The position numbers were made by a program, and so were the translations under genes. From Candidatus Methanovorans sp. (GTDB lineage Archaea; Halobacteriota; Methanosarcinia; Methanosarcinales; Methanosarcinaceae), in the NCBI GenBank assembly GCA_020793565.1, contig DQIP01000221.1:1-35590 (forward strand): a DNA stretch of 35,590 nucleotides, read 5' to 3'. Below are positions 26,408-33,164 of the stretch, piece after piece; the first letter of the stretch is position 1, and each line of letters starts with the position of its first letter. Under the pieces are notes generated by a model that ran no database searches, was not told the origin of the DNA, and saw only the letters and a list, made by a program, of their open reading frames with translations.

Positions 26408-26430
26408 TTAATCCTTTTTGTCCTGGCCTA

Positions 26431-26475
26431 TAAAATAAAGTGAAGTAAAATAAAGTGAAGTAAAATAAAGTGAAG
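26431..26475. repeat. Three tandem copies of a 15-bp repeat upstream of glcD
   Basis: TAAAATAAAGTGAAG occurs three times exactly (26431-26445, 26446-26460, 26461-26475) and continues as degenerate copies to about 26520. It lies in the divergent promoter region between arcS and the oxidase operon. It could be a tandem binding site for a regulator of the operon or only a minisatellite. Confidence 0.7.
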
Positions 26476-26582
26476 TAAAACTATGTGAAATTATATAAAA
26501 TTATGTAAAATAAATATGAAAGTCTCCTGCAAACGCCCGAAAACTTTAAGCCTAGTATCACTCTCAAAATAATTGATCATAA

Positions 26583-27956
26583 ATGGACCTAATCAAAAAA
26601 TTGCATGAAATTGTTGGAATCGACAGGGCAACAACGTCACCCATGCAGTTATACTGTTATTCTTCAGATTCATCACAAATTCGCGGCACTCCTGAGTGTG
26701 TTGTACGTCCGCAGAATACAGGACAGGTCTCACAGGTACTGCGGTTTGCGAATGAACATGACATTCCAGTAACAGCACGGGGTGCGGGTACGGGTCTTGC
26801 AGGCGGGGCTGTTGCACTGGAGGGAGGGATTGTCCTTGATCTTTCAGGCATGGACAGGATACTTGATATTGACATTAATAATTTGCAGGTTGCAGTCGAG
26901 CCAGGAGTTATACATTCCAGGCTCAATGAAGTGTTGGGGACAGAAGGTTTCTTTTTCCCGCCTGACCCGGGAAGTTCGGAGATGTGCACGCTCGGGGGAC
27001 TGATCGCGAACAATGGGAGTGGGATGCGTTCTGTGAAATACGGTACAACAAGAAGTTATGTGCTTGACCTTGAGATTGTCATGGCAGACGGCAGTGTGAT
27101 AAATACAGGTTCAAAAACATTAAAATCATCAGCAGGATATGACCTTACACGACTCATGGTCGGTTCTGAAGGAACGCTTGGTATAATCACAAAAGCGGTG
27201 CTCAAGATACTCCCGCTCCCGAAAGCGCGTACTGTCGTACTGGCATCATTTGATAATCCGGTACTTGCAGGTGAGGCTGTGGTGAAAACGCTTTCTGCAG
27301 GTGTTATTCCATCTGCATGTGAGATCCTTGACAGGGCTACTGTTGAGGTGCTGAATGCCTACGATCCCAATATCGCAATTCCTGATGCAGGTGCTACAAT
27401 ATTATTCGAGTTGGACGGAACTGTGAGTTCTGTTAAAGAACAAGCTAAAATCGTTGAGGCAGTATGTATGCCTTTTGCATCCGGCATTCGTATTGCGGCA
27501 GGAGGGGAGGAGATGAAGGAAATATGGTCAGCGCGCAGGCTTGTTGGTGCTGCGATCTCAAGGATCGATCCGAACAAGACGCGGGTGTATGTCGGGGAGG
27601 ATATAGGCGTACCGATAAAAGAGGTTCCAAGAATGCTCAAGTTTATACAGTCCATTTCAGGGGAGTTTGGCCTGCCGATCATAACGTATGGCCATATCGG
27701 GGACGGAAACCTGCATACAGGCATGTGTATCGATATGCTGGATAATGAGCAGTGGAAGCAACTGGATCTCGCTGCGGATAAGATCCACAGGACTGCCATC
27801 ATGCTTGGTGGTACCGTAAGTGCAGAGCATGGTATAGGTAGCGCACGATCTAAGTATATGAGACTTGAAAGGGGAAATGCTCTCGATGTCATGATCCTTA
27901 TCAAGCGTGCACTTGATCCCAGGGGGATATTGAATCCCGGGAAGTTAGGGTTGTGA
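26583..27956 (+). CDS. glcD: FAD-linked 2-hydroxyacid (glycolate or D-lactate) oxidase, GlcD type
   Basis: A 457-residue flavoprotein of the vanillyl-alcohol-oxidase fold that oxidises a 2-hydroxyacid such as D-lactate or glycolate. The FAD-binding domain shows VTARGAGTGLAGGAV (about 60-75), 'PPDPGSSEMCTLGGLIANNGSG', and 'KTLKSSAGYDLTRLMVGSEGTLGIIT'. The substrate/cap domain has TYGHIGDGNLHTG (about 367-379), and the C-terminus has VSAEHGIG and LDPRGILNPGK. All family landmarks are intact. The stop is 10 bases before the ATG of the iron-sulfur partner, so the two form an operon. It is divergent from arcS, and three 15-bp repeats lie in the shared upstream region. Which acid is the substrate cannot be decided by eye. 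Confidence 0.93.
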   Translation: MDLIKKLHEIVGIDRATTSPMQLYCYSSDSSQIRGTPECVVRPQNTGQVSQVLRFANEHDIPVTARGAGTGLAGGAVALEGGIVLDLSGMDRILDIDINNLQVAVEPGVIHSRLNEVLGTEGFFFPPDPGSSEMCTLGGLIANNGSGMRSVKYGTTRSYVLDLEIVMADGSVINTGSKTLKSSAGYDLTRLMVGSEGTLGIITKAVLKILPLPKARTVVLASFDNPVLAGEAVVKTLSAGVIPSACEILDRATVEVLNAYDPNIAIPDAGATILFELDGTVSSVKEQAKIVEAVCMPFASGIRIAAGGEEMKEIWSARRLVGAAISRIDPNKTRVYVGEDIGVPIKEVPRMLKFIQSISGEFGLPIITYGHIGDGNLHTGMCIDMLDNEQWKQLDLAADKIHRTAIMLGGTVSAEHGIGSARSKYMRLERGNALDVMILIKRALDPRGILNPGKLGL

Positions 27957-27966
27957 GGTGTGAAAC

Positions 27967-29025
27967 ATGCTGGATCTTGACTTGAGATCGATATTGAAAT
28001 GTGTAAGGTGCGGTGCCTGCCGCTCGGTCTGTCCTGTTCTGGAGGAGGTCGGATGGGAGTCAGCGGGTGCGCGCGGGAGAATACTTGTTGCACATGGCAT
28101 TTCGCAGGGGCTTGATGTCGATGCTGATGTGCTTGAGAGTCTCAATACCTGTATGACATGCGGTATGTGCAAACAGATGTGTCCGGCGGGTGCGAATCCG
28201 ACATATGTTATTGAGAACACCCGTCGCCAGCTTGTGATGCGAGGTGAGATGACCGAGGCGCAGAGGAAACTCAATGAAAGGATCATGGAGAGCGGGAATT
28301 CGCTTGGTGAGGTGTCGGATAGGCGTTCGTGGCTTAGTGAGTATAAAGGAGAGATAAAGGAAACCGCAGGATATGTTTATTTCGTGGGGTGCCTTGGTGC
28401 GTATCGTTATCCTGAATCAGTGGTTGCGACGTTTGATGTTCTGAGTCGTTTTGATGTTACAATACTACCTGATGAGATTTGCTGCGGGTCACCGCTTATC
28501 AGAACAGGTTTCGATGTTGATGAGTTGATCGCTCACAACATAGAACAGATGCGTAAGGTGGGAGCACATACTTTTATTACGAGTTGTGCAGGCTGCCACA
28601 ATACCCTGATACAGAGTTATCCTGATGAATTTGAAGTGATGCACGTGTCCGAGTTTTTGGAACAACACCTGCCTGAACTGCAACTCAGGCGCCTTAAGCT
28701 TACTGTGACATACCACGATGCATGCCATCTTGGAAGGTGCAGGGGAGTGTTCGATGCGCCGCGCAGGGTGATCGAGGCTGTATGCGACTTAAAAGAAATG
28801 AAGACGAATCGTGAGAATGCGAGATGCTGTGGTGGTGGCGGCGGTGTGCGTACCGGATACCCGGACCTGTCGCTTGCACTTGCAAAAAAAAGACTTGAAG
28901 AGATTCCTGACGGGGTGGATTATCTTATTACGTCATGTCCACTGTGTACCAAGAATTTGATCGAAGGCGGGAGTGACACGGATGTTCTCGATCTGGTGGA
29001 ACTTGTCAGGCTTGCGATAGAGTAA
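27967..29025 (+). CDS. Iron-sulfur and CCG-domain electron acceptor, GlcF/HdrD type
   Basis: A 352-residue partner of the GlcD-type flavoprotein that passes electrons on to a membrane carrier or heterodisulfide. Two [4Fe-4S] motifs stand at the N-terminus (C12, C15, C18, C22 in CVRCGACRSVCP; C62, C65, C68, C72 in CMTCGMCKQMCP). Two CCG domains follow: CCGSPL with 'SCAGCHNTL', and 'YHDACHLGRC', ARCCGGGGG, SCPLC. CCG domains bind unusual iron-sulfur clusters in heterodisulfide reductase HdrB/HdrD. In methanogen relatives this could link lactate oxidation to the CoM-S-S-CoB pool; that is inference. GAGGTG overlaps the end of glcD and serves as its ribosome-binding site. Confidence 0.92.
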   Translation: MLDLDLRSILKCVRCGACRSVCPVLEEVGWESAGARGRILVAHGISQGLDVDADVLESLNTCMTCGMCKQMCPAGANPTYVIENTRRQLVMRGEMTEAQRKLNERIMESGNSLGEVSDRRSWLSEYKGEIKETAGYVYFVGCLGAYRYPESVVATFDVLSRFDVTILPDEICCGSPLIRTGFDVDELIAHNIEQMRKVGAHTFITSCAGCHNTLIQSYPDEFEVMHVSEFLEQHLPELQLRRLKLTVTYHDACHLGRCRGVFDAPRRVIEAVCDLKEMKTNRENARCCGGGGGVRTGYPDLSLALAKKRLEEIPDGVDYLITSCPLCTKNLIEGGSDTDVLDLVELVRLAIE

Positions 29026-29041
29026 TGGGGAATTGTAGTTT

Positions 29042-29098
29042 TTGGATTTCACCTGCGAAAAGTGCGAAGAAGCAGTTGAATTCCCTCTTAATAATTAG
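29042..29098 (+). pseudogene. Possible zinc-ribbon remnant after the oxidase operon
   Basis: Just after the GlcF-type gene a short open frame (TTG 29042 to TAG 29098) reads MDFTCEKCEEAVEFPLNN. Its FTCxKC and the spaced 'PLN' resemble the small zinc-ribbon protein encoded on the opposite strand (FTCGKCG ... IPLNAWSS). It may be a decayed paralogue; the piece is very short and could be chance. Confidence 0.25.
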
Positions 29099-29211
29099 TC
29101 TGGAGTCTCTTCTTTTGTATCCCCTTCAATGATATATTGTCGAAAGGAACTCCAGGCATTAAGCGGTATATCTGCCTTCATCGGATTCTTCGAATTTTCA
29201 CCAAAAATCGT

Positions 29212-29517
29212 CTAGTCGAGTAACCAAGGATCGTTGCCGACCCCCAGCCCTCTAAGAACGGAGCGTGCGACTTTCGCCGCACTCCGCTCAAGCATTTCAC
29301 AACCCGTATTCCGGGCGGCGGTATGCGAAGTATGAAAGTCTTGTTTGAGTCGCTTAACAAGATTTATTTTTCCTTCGCGTGTTGCCTTTGCAATCCGGGT
29401 CTGTAACCTGTTAACATTGGACCGTATTTTTTTCCAATCTGTGGAATTCCATTGACGGATAAGGTCTTTGTCTGTACGCTTCTCGCTTGTTTGCGTCTTT
29501 GAATTTCGTACATTCAC
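29212..29517 (-). pseudogene. Truncated group II intron reverse transcriptase/maturase
   Basis: A GTG at 29517 is preceded by a strong AAGGAGGT and encodes MNVRNSKTQTSEKRTDKDLI, then 'WNSTDWKKIRSNVNRLQTRI' and 'AKATREGKINLVKRLKQDFH', which is the N-terminal domain of intron-encoded reverse transcriptases. After about residue 60 the frame runs straight into domain V, and no reverse-transcriptase, maturase or endonuclease domain is present. Roughly 1.0-1.5 kb of the usual gene has been lost. The open frame continues through domain V and VI to the TAG at 29212 without biological meaning. Confidence 0.85.
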
Positions 29518-30059
29518 GGTATACCTCCTTTTTTTGCTGTGAAACACCAGCAGCAAGTTTGCACCTTTTCAGGTCAGAATTTCTATTGAGTTCTTATACA
29601 GGCCATTACAATCTGGCTTTTGCTTTTTGCTGCCTCCTCTCCCGTCTGCACCATCATTTCTTCTTGCGAAGTCATTACCCCATAATGGGAATGCATACGG
29701 TTTTCCAAGTTCTGATATTCTGGATAATATAGTCGCTTTAGGAGTTATCTTTAGACCGGGAACGCTCTGTTCGTTCGTTATATCGTGTGCGAAGCCGACA
29801 TAACCGGATTCCTCACCTTTTGGTTCAAGCGTAGTCAACCTGTTTCGCTTGTCGCGGATTACGGCCCTTGTAATAATTCTACATTCGTTTTTCCATGGCA
29901 ACCTTTCCCTAGCAGATTGACCAGATTAGGTTTCTGATTTTTTCCACGTTGTCCTGCTCGCTTCACACGAATCCGTTACTAGAAACACATGCCGCAGCAG
30001 GGATATCCTGAACGAATGGGATAGCGTTAAGCAATCCAAAATTCAGCTTCTTGTCGCAC
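29215..30059 (-). mobile_element. Group II intron, internally deleted
   Basis: The 5' end is GTGCGACAAGAAGC (from 30059), matching the GUGYG start of group II introns. The 3' part has a textbook 34-nt domain V (29289-29256) and a domain VI stem closed by GAG/CTC with a candidate bulged A (29221) seven to nine bases before the 3' end. Total length is about 845 bases, far shorter than the 2-3 kb of an intron with a full maturase. Only the N-terminal domain of that maturase remains. The intron cannot move by itself but may still fold and splice if a maturase is supplied from elsewhere. The exact 3' end is uncertain by about two bases. Confidence 0.85.
29256..29289 (-). ncRNA. Group II intron domain V
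   Basis: The 34-nt hairpin starts GAGCGGAG, has a GAAA tetraloop between CGGC and GTCG, a two-base CG bulge on the 3' side and ends in CGTTC. The AGC catalytic triad is at positions 2-4. Every element expected for an active domain V is intact, in contrast to the deleted protein. Confidence 0.88.
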
Positions 30060-30111
30060 CCGCACTTTCCGCAGGTAAATCTAAAAGTGAATATTTTTTG
30101 CTCTTGCAAAA

Positions 30112-30350
30112 AAGGAACATATACGAACTCGGACTACATAATACAATAGAGTATATACAACGAAAAAATCCTCCCTATCAGGCTGTCCCAAAACTAATTT
30201 CCATTGCACAAATTTACCATATCTGATCTCAATAAGGCAATTATTGATGTAAATTATGTATTTTGTACCCATCTCGGATTTAATATGTATGATTTGTACA
30301 CATGCTTTGGCTTGTGGGACAGCCTGCTACGGTCGGATTTTCTCGACCGC
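30112..30350 (-). repeat. dnaG-type hairpin repeat, split by an inserted element
   Basis: Read on the minus strand, GAAAATCCGACCGTA (30343-30329) and TAGGGAGGATTTTTTCG (30178-30162) are the two halves of the hairpin found around dnaG, and the next bases include ATTATGTAGTCCGAGTT as in the other copies. The 148-bp inverted-repeat element sits exactly in the hairpin loop. With the element removed, the stem AAATCC/GGATTT and the GA mismatches are restored. Confidence 0.65.
30179..30326. mobile_element. 148-bp inverted-repeat element (MITE) with CAGGCTGTCCC ends
   Basis: CAGGCTGTCCCAAAA (30179-30193) and TTGTGGGACAGCCTG (30312-30326) are 14 of 15 matched. The interior is A+T-rich and not coding. 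TA-containing bases flank both ends (CCGTA and TAGGG on the minus strand), compatible with a TA target duplication. Related GGCTGTCC ends occur at 16743-16845. Confidence 0.75.
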
Positions 30351-30509
30351 CGTTGACACTACCTCAGGATTTAGAGCAGGAAACCGTTTTATTTAAGAAG
30401 AAATGCTCCATACATCAAAAGTGTTCACGATGTTTGACACTTCCCATTTTAGCATATGATGACCCTGCGCTATTAGTAATGGGAGCATTATTCGACCGCT
30501 ACAATCTGC

Positions 30510-31259
30510 CTATGGTCTCAACATCGAATGCACGTCACTGATACCTTTTAAGACCTTGAATCCTTTATCCGTAATCATATAATCCCCACGCTCGTGACGC
30601 TGCAGAATCATACCGGTATCAAGCAGTTTATGTAAATGAAAAAGCAAATTACCTCCCCGAAGTCCAGTGAGTTTTGAAAGAGCTGAAAAAGTCTTAGTCT
30701 CAATAGCCACGGCTTTTAGAATCTGGAGTCTCTGCCTGTTGGATAGCGGCTCAAGAATATCGGTGACTATGGTATCTTCGGGAAGTACCAGAATATCCTT
30801 TTTCTGTTCAGAACCCGTATTATAGATCCTTAGCGAACGCATCAATTTTACCTGTTTATCCGAAAGATTTGAAACTTCCTGAAAACATTTCCAGCATTGA
30901 TCATAAGGGGCATTGTTTCTCATCCTTTCCAATTCGGACTGTTTTCCCAAAATAATATCTTCTGCAACACCATCATGCTTTAGCAGGTTTGCATTCTCCC
31001 TCAAGAATTTGGTGAAATTTGATCTACACGTTTCCTGTATCTGGCATTCCTTCACCATATTTTTGTCAAGACCGTCATCGATATCATCCACAATATGCTC
31101 TATTATTGAATTTAAAAAATCCCTTCGCGAACCTGCCAGAATTGATTCTAGATGCTGCTGGCTTGATTGTTCCATTAATCGCTTCAGGTCTTCATGAACC
31201 TCATCAAGTTTAGTTTTTATTGTCAGATTATCGGGGATGGATTGTTTTTTTTTGTTCAT
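30510..31259 (-). CDS. Winged-helix (ArsR-like) regulator with cysteine-containing sensor part
   Basis: A 249-residue regulator. The C-terminal third (about 165-245) is an ArsR-like winged helix: 'DILEPLSNRQRLQILKAV', then 'FSALSKLTGLRGGNLLFHLH' (recognition helix region), then a wing (RHERGDYMITDKGFKVL). The N-terminal part is helical and carries four cysteines in two pairs (KECQIQETCRSNF and QCWKCF), which could bind iron-sulfur, zinc or act as a thiol switch. It is divergent from the MTH865-like and iron-sulfur flavoprotein genes, and inverted repeats in the shared upstream region are candidate operators. The signal it senses is not known; a redox signal is inferred from the cysteines and the neighbours. 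Confidence 0.75.
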   Translation of the reverse strand: MNKKKQSIPDNLTIKTKLDEVHEDLKRLMEQSSQQHLESILAGSRRDFLNSIIEHIVDDIDDGLDKNMVKECQIQETCRSNFTKFLRENANLLKHDGVAEDIILGKQSELERMRNNAPYDQCWKCFQEVSNLSDKQVKLMRSLRIYNTGSEQKKDILVLPEDTIVTDILEPLSNRQRLQILKAVAIETKTFSALSKLTGLRGGNLLFHLHKLLDTGMILQRHERGDYMITDKGFKVLKGISDVHSMLRP

Positions 31260-31300
31260 TATACTGTACTATATTCCGCACAAATAAAAATGTTCCCATT

Positions 31301-31343
31301 ATAACTGTAAGAGTTATTTTTATACACAATACTGCATTCAGTA
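31301..31343. promoter_or_regulatory. Candidate operators between the regulator and MTH865-like genes
   Basis: Two perfect inverted repeats lie in the divergent region: ATAACT-GTAAG-AGTTAT (31301-31317) and TACTG-CATT-CAGTA (31330-31343). A related TACTGTAC sits at about 31262-31269, next to the regulator start. Their placement suits autoregulation by the winged-helix protein, but there is no evidence of binding. Confidence 0.4.
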
Positions 31344-31350
31344 CATTTTA

Positions 31351-31473
31351 ATGACTGTCAAGTATATATGCATAATCGACCAAGAAGAGTATGAGGCGCT
31401 AAAGTGCCTTTATGGAAATTTACAAACAAAAGCACAACAAACAAAGAAGCAAAAAGGTCACTGTATGCTGTAA
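31351..31473 (+). CDS. Possible 40-residue small protein
   Basis: An ATG directly after the second inverted repeat opens a frame reading MTVKYICIIDQEEYEALKCL, then a Gln/Lys-rich tail ending GHCML. The first half looks like a real beta-alpha protein start (a strand, then an acidic turn and helix). There is no clear ribosome-binding site, so it would be leaderless or spurious. It sits between the regulator and the MTH865-like gene. Confidence 0.3.
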   Translation: MTVKYICIIDQEEYEALKCLYGNLQTKAQQTKKQKGHCML

Positions 31474-31564
31474 AAAGCACATGTTTCAAATATGAAACAC
31501 GCAGCAGCGATTGTTCTATCGCCAGAACAGCAGACGAAATAAAGACAGATATGGAGAAATCAAT

Positions 31565-31807
31565 ATGAGTGTCAGAGATGAAATTCACAGCCAGATTGTT
31601 GGAGGACTTGTAAACGGGACCTCTCCGATAAACATACCTGAAGAACTGTTTGGATCATTTCCATATGGTGCAACCAATACATGCAGGTCGGGTGACCTTA
31701 TAGTGAGTGCAGGGGATGCAGGAAAATTGCAAAAAGCGAGTGATTTTCCATCCAAGAATGCAAAGCAGGTAGCTGATGTGATTGTTGAAAGAGCAGGGCT
31801 TCAATAG
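31565..31807 (+). CDS. MTH865-like small protein
   Basis: An 80-residue protein starting MSVRDEIHSQIVGGLVNG, followed by 'PINIPEELFGSFPYGATNTC' and a C-terminal 'FPSKNAKQVADVIVERAGL'. This is the compact EF-hand-like helical MTH865 family of archaea, whose function is unknown. The frame extends upstream to 31511, but GGAGA stands before the ATG at 31565 and gives the family length. It has a single Cys. It precedes the iron-sulfur flavoprotein by 121 bases and runs in the same direction, so both may answer to the divergent regulator. Confidence 0.85.
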   Translation: MSVRDEIHSQIVGGLVNGTSPINIPEELFGSFPYGATNTCRSGDLIVSAGDAGKLQKASDFPSKNAKQVADVIVERAGLQ

Positions 31808-31928
31808 CACTCAGTTTTATTTTCAATTGCAATATTTGAGTTCAATTTCGTTTAATTTCGTTTAAGCAGAAATTGATTTCCTGCAATTATGCATGTCACA
31901 AATTGAAATATTTAATGGAGTTTATGAA

Positions 31929-32636
31929 ATGAAAGTAATAGGAATAAGCGGAAGTCCGACAAAGGACAGTAATACAGACACATTGATAAAAGAGATACTT
32001 GATGGCACAGGTGCAGAGACTGAGTTTTTCAAACTCCCGGACCTTAAAGTAGGTCCTTGCATCGCATGTATGAAATGTGTTTACACCAATGAATGCATCA
32101 TCGATGACGATTTTAAGTGGCTCTCCAAAAAAGTGTTGGAAGCAGATGCTATCGTGGTTGGCTCACCGACATTCTATGGCGCAGCAAGTGCCTTCACAAA
32201 GGCATTCATTGAGCGGCTTTTTTCTATGAGGCACATAAAATGCATAACATCCGGCAAACTGGCTGCAACAGTGGCAGTAGGCGTTGCATCTGAGTCCATG
32301 GTTTCCGAGTGGATAGGAAATGCCCTTCGCGCAGGCGGTATGGATATTGTCGGCAACATGACGGCAAAAGGGACTCCCGGCTGCTTTGTATGTGGAGTCG
32401 GTGAGAGTTGCCATTATGCCATCTGGAACGCATACTCCAAAGAACTGACTGGAATGGACCTTGGGGTTGAAGCGGCTTATGAAGGATACTTTGAACTATT
32501 GCCGGACAACAAACCATACCAGCATGGTTCTGCAAAAATCCTGAAGGAATACAGGTCTGTAAAGGATGAACCTGATGTGATGGCTGAAGCCGAAAGAATT
32601 GGAAAAATGATCCGGGAAAAGATGGAAAGCGAGTAA
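31929..32636 (+). CDS. Iron-sulfur flavoprotein (Isf / NADPH-dependent FMN reductase fold)
   Basis: A 235-residue flavodoxin-fold protein that binds FMN and one [4Fe-4S] cluster; in methanogens Isf accepts electrons from ferredoxin and can reduce O2 and peroxide. It starts MKVIGISGSPTKDSNTDTL (FMN phosphate loop), then the compact cysteine motif C44, C47, C50, C56 (CIACMKCVYTNEC), then 'VVGSPTFYGAASAFTKAFIERL'. A second cysteine set (CFVCGVGESC) in the C-terminal half is unusual and could be structural. The frame extends to 31893, but GGAG eight bases before the ATG at 31929 fixes the start. It converges with the broken phoU. Confidence 0.88.
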   Translation: MKVIGISGSPTKDSNTDTLIKEILDGTGAETEFFKLPDLKVGPCIACMKCVYTNECIIDDDFKWLSKKVLEADAIVVGSPTFYGAASAFTKAFIERLFSMRHIKCITSGKLAATVAVGVASESMVSEWIGNALRAGGMDIVGNMTAKGTPGCFVCGVGESCHYAIWNAYSKELTGMDLGVEAAYEGYFELLPDNKPYQHGSAKILKEYRSVKDEPDVMAEAERIGKMIREKMESE

Positions 32637-32649
32637 GTAATACGAATGC

Positions 32650-33106
32650 CTAATTAAGTTCAACCCTCTCAGCGGTGAGCGCACACACAACGCTTTTGCA
32701 GATGTTGCTGGCATGGTTGCCAACGCGTTCGGGATATCGTAGCACAAACAGGAGATGAGATGCATTGTTGATCATTGTAGGGTTTTCGATCAACATACCA
32801 GTTAACTCAAACCATGTCATATGGAACAATTCATCGATCCTGTCATTCTCTGCAGCAGTTATTTTTGCAATATCCATTTCCGATGTTTCAAACGTTTTTA
32901 TCATATTTTTGACCATGTTCATCTTCGGTCTGTTCTGTAATTTCAGATATATTGACTGCAAGATCGCTAATCCTTTCACGATCGGATGCAATATAAATCG
33001 ATGATGTGATCAGCCCCAGGTTGCTTGCAAACGGTTGCTGGAGTGACAGCAGGCGTGTTGCACATCTTTTAATATTCGCTTCGTAATTATCGATCACAGG
33101 ATCCAT
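32650..33106 (-). pseudogene. PhoU-like protein, truncated and frameshifted
   Basis: Two overlapping minus-strand frames together make a PhoU domain. The first (from ATG 33106) reads IKRCATRLLSLQQPFASN and 'IASDRERISDLAVNISEITEQ'. The second continues 'RPKMNMVKNMIKTFETSEMD' and 'LLFVLRYPERVGNHASNICK' to the stop at 32650. Removing one base near 32936 would join them. The usual first 40-50 residues are also absent, and an in-frame stop lies shortly upstream of the ATG. PhoU proteins regulate phosphate uptake or signal phosphate status. With both faults the gene is almost certainly dead. No phosphate transporter is in the window. Confidence 0.8.
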
Positions 33107-33164
33107 TTGAATTGTCCCTATATCGGAAATCTTATTTTTTGCTTACTGCCTGTTTATCCCCGTC

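Larger units (their letters stand above)
29095..30109 (-). pseudogene. Small zinc-ribbon gene split by a group II intron
   Basis: The 5' piece (30109-30060) reads MQEQKIFTFRFTCGKCG from a TTG. The 3' piece (29214-29095) reads TIFGENSKNPMKADIPL, then NAWSSFRQYIIEGD and a stop. Together they form a plausible protein of about 55 residues with one CxxC zinc half-site. The frames join exactly if the intron ends two bases beyond CTCGAC (that is, at 29213); with the end at 29215 they do not join. So expression depends on splicing and on the true 3' splice site. Function is unknown; small FTCxxCG proteins of this kind occur widely in archaea. Confidence 0.5.

Noticed and set aside
29569-29901. Minus-strand 110-codon open frame in the intron
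   Set aside because: It covers the RNA domains I-III region of the group II intron, between the 5' splice site and the maturase start, so it is explained as structural RNA.
30330-30541. Plus-strand open frame with 'CSIHQKCSRCLTLPILAYDD'
   Set aside because: It begins inside the inserted element, overlaps the 3' end of the regulator gene, has no ribosome-binding site and matches no family I know. A remnant is possible, but support is too weak to call a gene.
31358-31588. Minus-strand 76-codon hydrophobic open frame
   Set aside because: It overlaps the start of the MTH865-like gene on the other strand and the probable regulatory region; no ribosome-binding site is visible.
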